NCBI RefSeq assembly: GCF_003413745.1 | Contig: NZ_QVID01000001.1 | Span: 62,001-126,000, forward strand | Length of the DNA: 64,000 nucleotides | From: Marixanthomonas ophiurae | GTDB taxonomy: Bacteria; Bacteroidota; Bacteroidia; Flavobacteriales; Flavobacteriaceae | Reading direction: 5' to 3' | Shown: positions 34,500 to 44,588 of the stretch, one piece after another | Layout: each line of letters starts with the position of its first letter | How positions within the stretch are numbered: the stretch's first letter is position 1 | Program-made: the position numbers and the translations under genes | The notes under the pieces: generated by a model | The model's database searches: none | What the model was told of the DNA's origin: nothing | Seen by the model: only the letters and a program-made list of their open reading frames with translations

Positions 34500-35648
34500 A
34501 TGCTTAACCGACTAAAAAGACTAATACATAACATCGCCTTTGTGCCTTTTTTAATTGCCTTTGCTTTTGGAGCTTTGGCCACCGTAATTGTAGCATTCCC
34601 CATACAAGTTAAAGGCACCGCTTTAGAGTTTCTTGCGATAACCGATAAAAGCAATATTCAAACCATTATCAGTTTTGTTATTACGGGTATTTTCACCTTA
34701 ACGGTTTTCAGTTATACCATGGTGATGAATGTGTTAAACCGAAGTATTAGCAACTTTTCGCCACGTTTAATTCCATTATTACTATCACAGCGAGATCATA
34801 AAATTATTTTGGGCTTTACTAGTGGAACTATTGTATATGGATTGGTTTTGGCACTATTTGTCACAAACAGTTCAGAAAAACCTTTTCCCGATCTTGGCGC
34901 AGCATTAGCCTTATTATTCGCAGTGATATGTGTGGGTATTTTTATATATTTTCTGCACACCGTTTCACAAAGTATTCACATTAACTATATACTTAATGAA
35001 TCTTTTGAAAATACTCGAAAAAATCTTCAAAAGAGTATAGAGCCAAACGGTACGTTTTTAAAAATCGATGAGCCCGAAAATTTGGCTCACAAAATAAAAA
35101 CAAAAAAATGCGGCTATCTGCAAAATGTCGACCTTGACTACTTATCCAAACTTGCAAAAAAACATGGTTTTATAGCGAAGATAGCTCCCGAAATTGGCAA
35201 TTTTGTGTTAGAAAATGAAACGCTTTTATATATTTCTATTAAACCAGACCACAAGCTTTTAAAGAAAATTTGGCGCGTACTTGAAGTAAACCTCAACGAG
35301 CCTATGGATGTTCCTGAAATAGGATTTAAACACTTTGTAGAAGTAGCTATTAAAGCCAGCAGTCCTGCTATTAACGACCCCGGCACCTCCCTTACTACTA
35401 TAGATTATATTACACAGCTTTTTATTCTTCGTGCCAAAATAAAAGATCACAATGCATATAAAACTGTAAATGGTGAACTCATTTATTACAAAACAGTTCC
35501 ATTTAATAAACTACGGTATATCTGTTTTACTGAAATGAAACGATATATGAAAGATGATCCCGCTCTTATATCAAAACTCAACAACGCTTTGGAAATAATA
35601 AACAAAAGATGCCAAAATTATAAGACTTGTAACTATTCAGATATTTAA
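34500..35648 (+). CDS. DUF2254 membrane protein
   Basis: A 382-aa protein with four predicted membrane helices in the first 160 residues: at about 12-33 (IAFVPFLIAFAFGALATVIVAF), 53-75, 100-120 and 130-155 (ALALLFAVICVGIFIYFL). A soluble C-terminal half contains the family motif region AIKASSPAINDPGTSLTTIDY. The arrangement matches DUF2254, a bacterial membrane family of unknown function. It is a single gene with 158 bases to the divergent hydrolase gene. No regulatory signal is clear. Confidence 0.88.
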   Translation: MLNRLKRLIHNIAFVPFLIAFAFGALATVIVAFPIQVKGTALEFLAITDKSNIQTIISFVITGIFTLTVFSYTMVMNVLNRSISNFSPRLIPLLLSQRDHKIILGFTSGTIVYGLVLALFVTNSSEKPFPDLGAALALLFAVICVGIFIYFLHTVSQSIHINYILNESFENTRKNLQKSIEPNGTFLKIDEPENLAHKIKTKKCGYLQNVDLDYLSKLAKKHGFIAKIAPEIGNFVLENETLLYISIKPDHKLLKKIWRVLEVNLNEPMDVPEIGFKHFVEVAIKASSPAINDPGTSLTTIDYITQLFILRAKIKDHNAYKTVNGELIYYKTVPFNKLRYICFTEMKRYMKDDPALISKLNNALEIINKRCQNYKTCNYSDI

Positions 35649-35833
35649 AGTTTGAAAAAAAATATAAACTTCAATTTAGCTTTTCTACAAAATCTAAAGC
35701 CCTACTAATTTTAACTATAGAAATACCCTTCAATTTTAATCAAATAATAGCTTGAGTACAAGCTTATGTTTGTCAACTCATTAAAAAAGTCATAACTTTA
35801 GAAAAAAGAGGATTAATTTCCTAAAGAAAAAAA

Positions 35834-37330
35834 TTGCACCTCTATTGGTTTTACAAGCACACAATAAGAGGTATTTGCACTAAACTGTACCTTACTATTA
35901 GTTTTAATAACATCAATAGTACGCACTCTTGCAGCCAATCTGCCTCTCGGTATCTTTGTTCATTAAGGGTACTCATTATTCTATGCGTTCTATTTTTAAT
36001 CAATTCTTGTGCACCAAAATTAACTAATATTTCACCTCCTGTAGAGGAACCACAATCTTTTTCATATACAGGTACAGAAGTAATTCCCGAAAAATGGTGG
36101 ACCACCTTTAAAGACACAACATTAAATACATTAATAGATTCTGCTTTAAGCAAAAACATGGAATTAGCGGCTACTTGGCAACAAGTTTTAGCTGCAAGAG
36201 CCATAAAAAAGCGTCAAGCTTCCACCCTATGGCCACAAGTTGAAGCCAATGCAAGAACATCCTTAAACAGACCACAAGCTAATTTTACTGGAGGTGAAGA
36301 TATTCAACTAGGATTCTCGGCCTCTTATGAATTTGATTTATGGGGACGGCTCCGTTCTGCAAAACAAGCAGAAGCTTTTCGAGCACAAGCTAGTTTTTAC
36401 GACTACCAAACTACGGCTCTAGTTCTTTCTACACAAATAGCCACAATTTGGTATCAGCTAGTAACCGCGCAACGTCAATTAACATTAGTTAATCAACAAA
36501 TTGAAACTAACAACGATATTGTAAAATTAATTCAAACAAGGTTTAGCAGTGGTCAAACTCGAGCAGTAGATATCTTACGCCAGCGACAATTATTAGAATC
36601 TACCCGCAATATAAAAATAGGCTACGAAACTGATGTAGCTCTTTTACAAAATCAATTAGCCGTATTACTAGGAGAGGCACCTCAAAATAACCCGATACCA
36701 ATCGCTAACGACAGTTTACCTGCCTTACCTCCGTTACCAGAAACTGGACTGCCATTAGAACTTATTAGAAAACGCCCTGATGTACAACAAGCACAACATC
36801 TATTATTAGCAGCAGATCGCGATATGGCAGAAGCAGTGCGCAGTCAATATCCCCGCCTTTCAGTATCTGCAACGGGACAGTTTCGATCTAATGCTTATGA
36901 TGATCTTTTTAAGGAATGGGCCTATAGTTTAGCCGCAAATATTGTAGCACCCTTATTTTATGGAGGGCAAATACGTGCCGAAATAGACCGTACCGAAGCA
37001 CTAAAAAACCAGCAATTATATACTTATGGACAAACCGTACTTACCTCCTTTCGCGAAGTAGAAGATGCTCTTCTTCAAGAACAAAAACAAAAGGAACAAT
37101 TAGAAAGCCTAAAACGGCAATTAAAACTAACAGAAAAGGTAAATCGTCAATTAAAAATTGAATTTTTATATGGCGCTAGTGAATATTTAGATGTCTTACT
37201 TTCCTTAAATCAAGAACAACAGTTAAGAAGGGATGTAATTTCTGCTGAGCAAACACAACTAGAAATAAGAATTGATTTATACCGCGCCTTGGCTGGTAGT
37301 TTTGAAATAGAAAACCCAGCAACACCATAG
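35834..37330 (+). CDS. RND efflux outer-membrane factor (NodT/OprM family)
   Basis: TolC-like outer-membrane lipoprotein of the tripartite efflux system. It has a hydrophobic core and lipobox (VLIILCVLFLINSC), WWTTFKD, coiled-coil hairpins, YEFDLWGRL and RKRPDV, all typical of the NodT group. The start is unresolved. The frame is open from TTG 35834, which gives an implausible 47-residue n-region, and it has no in-frame ATG before the lipobox. The nearest ATG (35983) is in another frame, and a perfect -7 box TATCTTTG (35951) lies inside the putative leader. The true start may be a non-ATG codon around 35960-35980, or a frameshift may be present. The adaptor gene starts 19 bases after the stop. 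Confidence 0.88.
   Translation: MHLYWFYKHTIRGICTKLYLTISFNNINSTHSCSQSASRYLCSLRVLIILCVLFLINSCAPKLTNISPPVEEPQSFSYTGTEVIPEKWWTTFKDTTLNTLIDSALSKNMELAATWQQVLAARAIKKRQASTLWPQVEANARTSLNRPQANFTGGEDIQLGFSASYEFDLWGRLRSAKQAEAFRAQASFYDYQTTALVLSTQIATIWYQLVTAQRQLTLVNQQIETNNDIVKLIQTRFSSGQTRAVDILRQRQLLESTRNIKIGYETDVALLQNQLAVLLGEAPQNNPIPIANDSLPALPPLPETGLPLELIRKRPDVQQAQHLLLAADRDMAEAVRSQYPRLSVSATGQFRSNAYDDLFKEWAYSLAANIVAPLFYGGQIRAEIDRTEALKNQQLYTYGQTVLTSFREVEDALLQEQKQKEQLESLKRQLKLTEKVNRQLKIEFLYGASEYLDVLLSLNQEQQLRRDVISAEQTQLEIRIDLYRALAGSFEIENPATP
35951..35958 (+). promoter_or_regulatory. -7 promoter-like box inside the 5' part of the efflux operon
   Basis: TATCTTTG matches TAnnTTTG. If it is used, transcription would begin near 35965, so the TTG at 35834 could not be the start codon. 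Confidence 0.4.
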
Positions 37331-37349
37331 CAAACAAAGCACTACCAGT

Positions 37350-38558
37350 ATGAAAAATAAAAAAATACTCCTTATATGCTTGGTTATCCTACTTGCAGCT
37401 GTAGTGATTACCTTTTTTATCTTTTTTACAGAACCTACTGCTGAAAGTGAAGGTGCGACCAAACAAACTGCTATGCTTGTTAACACGGTACAAGTAAAGA
37501 AAGGAGACTATCAACCTACTTTACAAGCTACTGGAACGGTACAGCCGGTTGAAGATATCATGCTTAGTCCTTTAGTTAATGGGCAAATAATCCGTAGATC
37601 TCCAAAGTTCACGCCGGGTAGTTTTGTAAAAAAAGGACAAACCTTATTACAGATAGACCCTTCAGATTTCAGAAACACCTTAGAACTAAGACAAAGTGAA
37701 CTGCTTCAAGCACAAACTAATTTAGAGGTAGAAATGGGAAGACAACAGGTAGCGGAAAAAGATTTAGAATTAGCCGGAATTGACTCGTTAAGCGATAAGG
37801 AACGGCAATTAGTCTTAAGAAGACCACAATTGGATGCTGTTCGCGCCACCGTTAAAGCAGCGAAAGCTTCCGTCAACCAAGCAGAAACAAATGTTACAAG
37901 AACTACTATCAAAGCTCCTTTTGATGCCCATGTGATAAGCCAAAATGTGACCGAAGGGTCTCAAGTAGCACCGGGAGATAACTTAGGGCGCTTGGTAGGT
38001 TCCGATTATTATTGGGTAACTGTTACTGTTCCGGTTTCTCAATTAAAATGGCTCACTTTCCCCGACACCGATTCTGAAAAAGGATCTATAGTAAAAATAA
38101 AGCACACAACAGCCTGGGATAAAGACACCTATCGAATAGGCTATTTAAACAAACAGATAGGTGCATTAGACAATCAAACTCGTTTGGCGAGAGTTTTGGT
38201 AAAAGTACCAGACCCCTTAGGTTATGAATCAGATTCTAATCTGCCTAAATTAATAATAGGTTCTTTTGTTGAAGCTCATTTAGAATCTAAAATCATAGAA
38301 GATATAGTTCGGTTAGATAGAGGCTATGTTCGCAGCAATCAAACTGTTTGGGTTATGGACGAAGGAAAATTAAGCATTCGGAAAGTAGATATAGTACTCA
38401 CTGATTCAAAATACGCCTATATCCGCTCAGGATTAGAGGACAATGAAAAAATAGTCACAACCAATTTAAGTACTGTAGCCGAAGGCATTGCCTTGCGAAA
38501 TGAAGAAAGTGATTCCATTCAAGAAACAACTCAAAACAAAAGTAAAGAGGAGCAATAA
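37350..38558 (+). CDS. RND efflux periplasmic adaptor (membrane fusion protein)
   Basis: A 402-aa HlyD/AcrA-type adaptor. An N-terminal membrane helix ([21 protein letters not shown]) is followed by the barrel-sandwich start ([21 protein letters not shown]), an alpha-hairpin (about 105-175) and the second lipoyl half ([21 protein letters not shown]), then a beta barrel and a membrane-proximal domain. It links the inner-membrane pump to the outer-membrane factor. It lies between both partners with gaps of 19 and 2 bases, so a single operon is clear. Confidence 0.94.
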   Translation: MKNKKILLICLVILLAAVVITFFIFFTEPTAESEGATKQTAMLVNTVQVKKGDYQPTLQATGTVQPVEDIMLSPLVNGQIIRRSPKFTPGSFVKKGQTLLQIDPSDFRNTLELRQSELLQAQTNLEVEMGRQQVAEKDLELAGIDSLSDKERQLVLRRPQLDAVRATVKAAKASVNQAETNVTRTTIKAPFDAHVISQNVTEGSQVAPGDNLGRLVGSDYYWVTVTVPVSQLKWLTFPDTDSEKGSIVKIKHTTAWDKDTYRIGYLNKQIGALDNQTRLARVLVKVPDPLGYESDSNLPKLIIGSFVEAHLESKIIEDIVRLDRGYVRSNQTVWVMDEGKLSIRKVDIVLTDSKYAYIRSGLEDNEKIVTTNLSTVAEGIALRNEESDSIQETTQNKSKEEQ

Positions 38559-38560
38559 TC

Positions 38561-41500
38561 GTGGAGGATAATCAAGAAAAAAAAGTGAGGAAAGAAGGAG
38601 CTATTGGGTATATGGCCAGGAATTCCATTATTGCAAATTTAATCATGATCCTCTTAATTGGCGGTGGTATTTGGACGATGTTCAATATTCAAAAAGAGGT
38701 TTTCCCGCAGTTTCAGCTTGACTTTGTTGAAGTAAATGTGGTATATCCAGGGGCAGCACCTGCCGAAGTAGAGCAAGGTATCTTATTACCTGTAGAAGAA
38801 GCCATACGCGGCATACAAGGTATTAAAGAAATTGTTTCTACCGCTAATGAGGGTTCTGGTGAAATTCTTATTGAATTAGTAGCTGGCACCGACCGGATGA
38901 AAGCTTTTCAAGATATTGATCAAGCAGTTAACCGCATTCGTACTTTTCCAGACGATATAGAGCAACCTCAAGTGGCACTTCAGTCTAGACAGCGAGATGT
39001 TATGCAAATTAGCCTCTACGGAAATGTAGACATCACAGCCTTACGAAACCTTACCGAACGTTTACGAAACCGTCTTTTAAGTAACGATGAAATTACACAA
39101 GTTGAAATAGGAAACGTACCTGATTACGTCACCCACATTGAAATACCAAGGCACAATTTACGGCAATACAACCTTACATTAGGGCAAGTAGCCGATATTG
39201 TTGCGCAATCTAGTGAGGATGTACCTGCCGGAGCCGTAGAAACACAAAGTGAAGAGATTTTATTGCGAATGAAAGAACGCAAGCAATGGGCGGAGGAGTT
39301 TGGAGATATTACCATACTATCCTCTAATTCTGGAGCTCGAGTAACCCTCTCTGAAATTGCTACCATAACGGATGGTTTTGAAGAAACTGGCTTTCATGGT
39401 CAGTTTAATCAAACTCCATCCATCGACTTAGAAATTTTTCGCATAGGAGACCAATCTCCTTTAGATATTGAAGAAAAGGTGAAAGAGATCATGGAGGATT
39501 TTCAGTTGCCTCCGGGTGTGCAATATCGTATTGATAGTAACCGTGCAGAAGACTATCGGGAACGTCTTTCACTCTTAACTGAAAATGGAGTGCTTGCAAT
39601 TATCATCGTCCTAGTGATACTTACTTTATTTTTAGAGTATCGGCTTGCCTTTTGGGTAATGATTGGGATGACTATTTCCTTTATAGGGGGTGTTATTTTG
39701 CTTCCGCTTATAGGCATCAGTATCAATATGATTTCCATGTTTGGATTTTTAGTAGTATTAGGTATTGTGGTAGATGATGCGATTGTAGTAGGTGAAAACA
39801 TCTACGAATACCGACAAAAAGGATTACCCTTTATGAAAGCCGCCATTAAAGGGACAAAAGATGTGTCAAAACCGGTTACCTTTAGTATTATCACTACTAT
39901 TGTGGCATTTATACCGCTTTTATTTATGCCTGGTGAAACAGGGAAATTTTGGCAACCCTTACCCGCTGTAGTGATTGTTATTCTAGCAGTTTCACTTTTA
40001 GAAGCTTTGTTTATTCTGCCTTCACACTTAGGGCATCTTTCAGAAAAAAAGAAAAAGAAAAAATGGGTATTGCGTTTAGAAAAAGGACAACAATATTTTT
40101 CAAATGGTCTTACACGTTTTGTTGACACACACTATCGCCCATTTTTAGATAAATGTCTTAAATATCGATATATCACATTGTCAATTGCAGTAGCGCTACT
40201 ATTAGTAGTGGGAGGTTATGGCTACAGCGACCATATGGGAATGATTATGATGCCCGAGGTAGCAGCAGATGAAATAGAAGCTGGCGTACGACTTCCGGTA
40301 GGTACAACGCCAGACCAAGCTGCTAAAGTAGCTGAAGAGATTACAAAGTCTACGCAACAAATGTTTGAAGACCACAATCTATACGAAGCTGCTGAAGGGA
40401 TTAAAACTAACGTACGCGGTCAAAATTTTATCGATGTAGAAATTGTAATGCTTCCGCCCGATGACCGCGATATGACAGCTAGAGAAATGATTGCTATTTG
40501 GCGTGATAACATTGGGGATATTGAAGGAGTGGATCAAATAACTTTTGAAGCAGAAAGAGGTCCTGGCGGAGCCAGTCAAGCAATTAGTATAGATTTAAGT
40601 CATACCGACGTTGAAACGTTAGAACGTGCCAGCAAAGCTTTTTTTGAACGGATGGAAGCATATGACAACACAAGAGATGTGAGTGATAATTACAACAAGG
40701 GAAAACTTCAATACGACTTCAAACTACTACCGGAAGGCAGAAACCTTGGTCTCACTTCTAATGAAGTAGGGCGACAAGTTAGAGATGCTTTTTACGGAGC
40801 ATTAGCAATACGCCAATTAAGAGGTATTAATGAAATTGAAGTTCGCGTTAAATTACCTTTAGAAGAACGTAAAAATTTACAAAACCTAGAGAACTTCTTA
40901 ATCCGTACCCCTGATAGTGTAGAAGTTCCGTTATTCGACGTGGTAACAGTTAGTCAACGAGAGGCTTTTACTAGTATAAACCGCCGGGATGGACGCCGTG
41001 TCATTAACGTAGGTATGGATGTGGAACCTTCAAATGCAGTAGGGCGCGTATTAGCTTCTATTAATAATGAAGTGTTACCACAACTTCGTGCTGATTACCC
41101 TGGTATTACATGGACCTTTGAAGGAAGTCAAGCCGATATGAGAGAGTCCACACAATCTCTGTGGAGTGGGTTTTCTTTAGCTATGATGATTATGTATGCG
41201 TTATTAGCTATTGCCTTTAGCAGTTACACACAACCTTTAATCGTCATGACGGCTATTCCTTTTGGAGTTGTAGGTGCCGTGATTGGACATATTCTTTTAG
41301 GATACGATCTTTCCATTGTTAGTTTAATGGGAGTGATTGCTTTATCTGGAGTGGTTGTAAACGATTCGCTTATAATGATAGATTATGCAAATAAAAAACG
41401 AAAAGATCATTCTATATATGAATCGATTCATGAAGCTGGACTGCGCCGTTTTCGGCCTATTTTATTGACTACCTTAACCACTTTTGGAGGATTAACGCCT

Positions 41501-41677
41501 ATTATTTTAGAAACGTCTAGTCAAGCGTTTCATTTAATTCCGATGGCCATTTCATTAGGTTTTGGGATTGTTTTCGCCACATCGATTATTTTAGTAATTG
41601 TACCGTGTTTGTATTTAGTTTTGGAAGATGCCGTACTATACATTCAAAAAGGAAAAACAGTGGAGCGAAAAAAATAA
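38561..41677 (+). CDS. RND efflux transporter permease
   Basis: Inner-membrane pump of 1038 aa in the AcrB/hydrophobe-amphiphile superfamily. The order is one helix, a periplasmic loop, six helices with [15 protein letters not shown] (the proton-relay region), a second loop, and then a matching helix block with [15 protein letters not shown]. Length and repeats are normal. The start codon is GTG 38561 ([11 protein letters not shown]); a GGAG-like AGAGGAGC precedes it and no ATG lies closer. It is the third gene of the efflux operon, followed by a terminator. The substrate cannot be told from the sequence. Confidence 0.95.
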   Translation: MEDNQEKKVRKEGAIGYMARNSIIANLIMILLIGGGIWTMFNIQKEVFPQFQLDFVEVNVVYPGAAPAEVEQGILLPVEEAIRGIQGIKEIVSTANEGSGEILIELVAGTDRMKAFQDIDQAVNRIRTFPDDIEQPQVALQSRQRDVMQISLYGNVDITALRNLTERLRNRLLSNDEITQVEIGNVPDYVTHIEIPRHNLRQYNLTLGQVADIVAQSSEDVPAGAVETQSEEILLRMKERKQWAEEFGDITILSSNSGARVTLSEIATITDGFEETGFHGQFNQTPSIDLEIFRIGDQSPLDIEEKVKEIMEDFQLPPGVQYRIDSNRAEDYRERLSLLTENGVLAIIIVLVILTLFLEYRLAFWVMIGMTISFIGGVILLPLIGISINMISMFGFLVVLGIVVDDAIVVGENIYEYRQKGLPFMKAAIKGTKDVSKPVTFSIITTIVAFIPLLFMPGETGKFWQPLPAVVIVILAVSLLEALFILPSHLGHLSEKKKKKKWVLRLEKGQQYFSNGLTRFVDTHYRPFLDKCLKYRYITLSIAVALLLVVGGYGYSDHMGMIMMPEVAADEIEAGVRLPVGTTPDQAAKVAEEITKSTQQMFEDHNLYEAAEGIKTNVRGQNFIDVEIVMLPPDDRDMTAREMIAIWRDNIGDIEGVDQITFEAERGPGGASQAISIDLSHTDVETLERASKAFFERMEAYDNTRDVSDNYNKGKLQYDFKLLPEGRNLGLTSNEVGRQVRDAFYGALAIRQLRGINEIEVRVKLPLEERKNLQNLENFLIRTPDSVEVPLFDVVTVSQREAFTSINRRDGRRVINVGMDVEPSNAVGRVLASINNEVLPQLRADYPGITWTFEGSQADMRESTQSLWSGFSLAMMIMYALLAIAFSSYTQPLIVMTAIPFGVVGAVIGHILLGYDLSIVSLMGVIALSGVVVNDSLIMIDYANKKRKDHSIYESIHEAGLRRFRPILLTTLTTFGGLTPIILETSSQAFHLIPMAISLGFGIVFATSIILVIVPCLYLVLEDAVLYIQKGKTVERKK

Positions 41678-41690
41678 TTACAGAACTAAA

Positions 41691-41715
41691 AAAGCTACCC
41701 TTTTTGGGTAGCTTT
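41691..41715. terminator. Terminator between efflux operon and the next minus-strand gene
   Basis: AAAGCTACCC (41691-41700) pairs with GGGTAGCTTT (41706-41715) around TTTTT. It can serve both converging genes. Confidence 0.8.
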
Positions 41716-41738
41716 TAAAAATATATAAAAGGTTTTAC

Positions 41739-42119
41739 TTACGCACTAATAGCATCATCTACTACTACTTGTGCTACATTATTATAATGAAACAACTGCG
41801 ATTTATAAAACCGTGATTCTTTTTCACCTTTCTCTAGGCATCCCTTTAAAGTTTCTTCTAAATTACTATATGATATATTAGTCGTTGCTAGTTGGTTAAT
41901 AGTATATAAAGAACGAGGAGAGTGATCTACAATAGCACCACCATATAAAGTAATGGTTTTTCTATCCCTATCAATTAGTACCGAAGCAGCATTAAAAAAG
42001 AACTTCAATAATGACTTCTGAAAGCTATAAAATTCAGGATTTAATTGTGAATCTACAACGCAACTTTTCTTAATAAGTTTACGCATTTCTTCGTGAATAA
42101 TTTGATCTTGATTTTTCAT
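41739..42119 (-). CDS. Hypothetical protein
   Basis: A 126-aa cytosolic-looking protein with no signal peptide or membrane segment. It appears to be a mixed helix/strand fold with a central conserved-looking block (AASVLIDRDRKTITLYGGAIVDHSPRSL is the longest hydrophobic part). I do not recognise a family. It is flanked by a shared terminator and about 120 bases of AT-rich sequence before the rhodanese genes, so it is its own unit. Coding is supported by codon use, length and a good ATG after an A-rich leader. Confidence 0.65.
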   Translation of the reverse strand: MKNQDQIIHEEMRKLIKKSCVVDSQLNPEFYSFQKSLLKFFFNAASVLIDRDRKTITLYGGAIVDHSPRSLYTINQLATTNISYSNLEETLKGCLEKGEKESRFYKSQLFHYNNVAQVVVDDAISA

Positions 42120-42243
42120 AGTATATCAATTTATATGTTAAATATAGCTATAGAAAAGAATAGACACTTGAAGTTAACAGCAGTTTAGCGTTATTTTAAC
42201 CTGATAAAAATCAATCTGTTAATATTTTAAGAAGAAATGAAAG

Positions 42244-42639
42244 TTATTGTTCAGTTTCTAATCCTTGTTCATCCCAAGAAGTAATCCCCCCTTGTAGATC
42301 GTACACTTTAGTAAAACCGTTTTCTTCAAGAATCTTTGCCGCACGGGCACTTCGTCCACCACTTCGGCAATAGACATACACAGGCTTTGTTTTGTCTAAG
42401 TCCTTAATCTTTTCTTGAAAATCAGCATCTGTTACACAGATGTTTTGAGCATCTTTTAAATGGCTAACACCAAACTCTTCTGTGGTGCGTACATCTACCA
42501 ACTGACTTTGCTCATCGCTTTCCATAGTTTCTAAAAAGTGGTGAGGATCCATTACCTCAACTCTGCTAGAATTATTTTGACCGCACGAAACGACTAGGAT
42601 TAACAAACTAAATATAGGTAGTAAAATATAATTTTTCAT
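42244..42639 (-). CDS. Rhodanese-like lipoprotein
   Basis: Sulfurtransferase-fold protein of 131 aa. The N-terminal hydrophobic stretch and lipobox (LLILVVSC, Cys19) place it in the envelope. The single rhodanese domain carries VDVRTTEEF and the active-site loop YCRSGGRSARAA with an intact Cys, so sulfane-sulfur transfer is possible. It lies 9 bases downstream of a second, cytosolic rhodanese, in one transcription unit. The natural substrate is unknown. Confidence 0.9.
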   Translation of the reverse strand: MKNYILLPIFSLLILVVSCGQNNSSRVEVMDPHHFLETMESDEQSQLVDVRTTEEFGVSHLKDAQNICVTDADFQEKIKDLDKTKPVYVYCRSGGRSARAAKILEENGFTKVYDLQGGITSWDEQGLETEQ

Positions 42640-42648
42640 GATAAAGTT

Positions 42649-42957
42649 TTAAGAAACGGTTTCGCCTTCCCATTCGGTAATACCTCCTAATAGATTATAG
42701 CAATTTTCGAAACCTTGCGACTTTAAAATAGCACAGGCTTGAGCACTTCGGGCGCCAGAACGGCAATACACATAATAATTTTTTGAAGCATCCAACTGCT
42801 GTAGCTTCTCCATAAATTTTGGCGGATTCTGAATGTCCATCTGTTTAGCATTGGGTATATGCTTTTCAGCTACTTCTTCGTCCGTGCGGACATCTAAAAT
42901 CTGTGCATTATCGTCTTCGGTAAGCTTTTCGCTCCACTCTTGTTGGCTTAAATCCAT
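42649..42957 (-). CDS. Cytosolic rhodanese-like protein
   Basis: A 102-aa single-domain rhodanese with no export signal. It has ILDVRTDEEVAEKHIP, the active-site loop YCRSGARSAQAC with the catalytic Cys, and the closing NLLGGITEWEG. It is first in a two-gene unit with the lipoprotein rhodanese, giving one copy on each side of the inner membrane. The role in sulfur trafficking or redox is inferred from the family. Confidence 0.92.
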   Translation of the reverse strand: MDLSQQEWSEKLTEDDNAQILDVRTDEEVAEKHIPNAKQMDIQNPPKFMEKLQQLDASKNYYVYCRSGARSAQACAILKSQGFENCYNLLGGITEWEGETVS

Positions 42958-43072
42958 CGGTTTTAATTTTTTGTAAAAATAATGATTCTCATTGCTATAG
43001 ACGCAAAAAAATTAAAAACGTTACAGGTTTTGATATAAAGTGCATTAAGGGTTTAAAAAAATGCTAATGATA

Positions 43073-43101
43073 AAACCCGATTACATTATGTAATCGGGTT
43101 T
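43073..43101. terminator. Terminator after the thioredoxin-fold lipoprotein gene
   Basis: Perfect 13-bp arms AAACCCGATTACA (43073-43085) and TGTAATCGGGTTT (43089-43101) with a 3-base loop. A T-rich run follows on the minus strand. Confidence 0.85.
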
Positions 43102-43122
43102 ATAAAAACACAAGGTTATATT

Positions 43123-43815
43123 TTACTGCTTTACAGTACAACCAATAGCTTTTGTTTCGGTTACGGTTACTTCTTTTCCAGCCAATAATTCGTTTACTGC
43201 ATTTGCTAAAAATCGATCTTTTACCGCCTCGGCATTACGCACATTATCGTCAATGGCTCCAATGTATTTTACTATGTTTTTGTCATTCTCTTTTTTCAAA
43301 AGGTATACGTGTGGTGTTTTGGTCGCGCCGTATTTTGCATAAATAGTTTGGCTTTCGTCATACAAATATGGAAAGGTAAATCCAGCTTCTTTTGCTTTTT
43401 CTTGCATTAACTCGTAGGTATCGTCTGGTTGCACTTCTGGATTATTAGGATTAATGGCAATTACAGGATAGCCTTTGCCTTTAAACTCTTGGTCCAAAGC
43501 AACCATACGCTCTTCACTTGCGACTGCAAATGGACAGGTGTTACACGTAAAAATCACAACAAATCCTTTTGCATCTGGATAGTCAGATAAGGAAACCATA
43601 TCGCCATCAACATCTTTTAATTTAAAATCGGTTGCTTGGTCACCAATTGTATAGCCTTTAGCATTTTCAACTTCTGCAGGCGTAGCCATCGCAACTTCTT
43701 CATTTTTATGAGTGGCAACTTCCTCTTGATTTTTATTTTCGTTTTTACAACTGCCTAATCCAATTAATAAGAAGGCTATTATGGCCATAGGCAAGTATTT
43801 TGATACTGTTTTCAT
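43123..43815 (-). CDS. Redoxin-family thioredoxin-fold lipoprotein
   Basis: A 230-aa protein with a lipobox LIGLGSC (Cys23) and an AhpC/TSA-type thioredoxin fold. It shows DFKLKDVDGDMVSLSDY, then VVIFTCNTCPFA with the CxxC pair, then cis-Pro in TKTPHVYLL. The CNTCP form is typical of a Bacteroidota group annotated as thioredoxin family proteins. The envelope location suggests periplasmic disulfide or peroxide chemistry. It lies 12 bases downstream of a TlpA-like gene and is probably co-transcribed with it. Confidence 0.88.
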   Translation of the reverse strand: MKTVSKYLPMAIIAFLLIGLGSCKNENKNQEEVATHKNEEVAMATPAEVENAKGYTIGDQATDFKLKDVDGDMVSLSDYPDAKGFVVIFTCNTCPFAVASEERMVALDQEFKGKGYPVIAINPNNPEVQPDDTYELMQEKAKEAGFTFPYLYDESQTIYAKYGATKTPHVYLLKKENDKNIVKYIGAIDDNVRNAEAVKDRFLANAVNELLAGKEVTVTETKAIGCTVKQ

Positions 43816-43827
43816 TGTGTTATTGCT

Positions 43828-44400
43828 TTATAGTAGTTTTTGTATTTCAGTTTTTAACTCTTCATAGGTAAACGATTTTTCGTAAAAAGTACGACTATCA
43901 TTTTTATAAATTACCGTGGCAGGAATAGCGCCACTCCATTTTTCGGAAACTTGCGGAATCCAGCTATTGGCATCAGCATCGTCCAGCAAAACAATTTCAG
44001 AATGTAATTTATTCTTTTTTATAAAAGGAACCACCTGACTCTGCACCTTATTAGGAAAGTCTAAACTTGCCAAGATTACTTTTACTTTTTTATCGGCATA
44101 TTCTCTATTGATTCTTTCAAAATACGGCAACTCTTTTACACAGGGCTTACACCACGTGGCCCAAAAGTTAACTACGTAGGTAGTATCATTGCTTTTCTGA
44201 AGTATTTTTTTCTGAAATGCTTCAAAATCATAGGAAGGTATTCTAACCGAAATTGGTTCTTCTTTCTTCTCATCTTTAGCTAAACTTTGAATGTCTTCAG
44301 AAACCTCCTCCGAAAGTTCGACTCTTGGTTCCGTCTTCTTTTTATCATCTGCACAAGCTTGAAGTATCAATATTAACAGTAGTAATGCTATTTTTTTCAT
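43828..44400 (-). CDS. TlpA/ResA-like thioredoxin lipoprotein
   Basis: The start chosen is ATG 44400 (MKKIALLLL), giving 190 aa; the frame is open 21 codons upstream but that part does not look like a signal. The lipobox is LILQAC. The thioredoxin fold has VVNFWATWCKPCVKELPYF with the WCxxC active site and a cis-Pro region SGAIPATVIY. It is probably a membrane-anchored thiol-disulfide reductase facing the periplasm, as for ResA/TlpA. It is first in a two-gene unit with the redoxin lipoprotein. Confidence 0.9.
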   Translation of the reverse strand: MKKIALLLLILILQACADDKKKTEPRVELSEEVSEDIQSLAKDEKKEEPISVRIPSYDFEAFQKKILQKSNDTTYVVNFWATWCKPCVKELPYFERINREYADKKVKVILASLDFPNKVQSQVVPFIKKNKLHSEIVLLDDADANSWIPQVSEKWSGAIPATVIYKNDSRTFYEKSFTYEELKTEIQKLL

Positions 44401-44551
44401 GGTCGAAATATATTCAAAGTAATTGATTGTCAGTTTTCTTTTAACGTTTATTTCACGCAACATATTTCCAATCTTTCAAAATTAAAAGTCATTCTTTTCA
44501 GCATTAGTTTTTGTTAAAATTTGTTAAACTATTATTTCGTTTGAATTAAAC

Positions 44552-44588
44552 GCATACATTTGTATGCACAACAATTGTATATACAATT
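44552..44588 (+). promoter_or_regulatory. Promoter with two palindromic operators before the MarR gene
   Basis: The -7 box TACATTTG (44555-44562) lies wholly inside the inverted repeat GCATACATTTGTATGC (44552-44567, 7-bp arms). A second, perfect palindrome AATTGTATATACAATT (44573-44588) touches the ATG at 44589. Both contain TTGTAT, so they look like two sites for one dimeric regulator, most likely the MarR protein itself. Confidence 0.65.
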
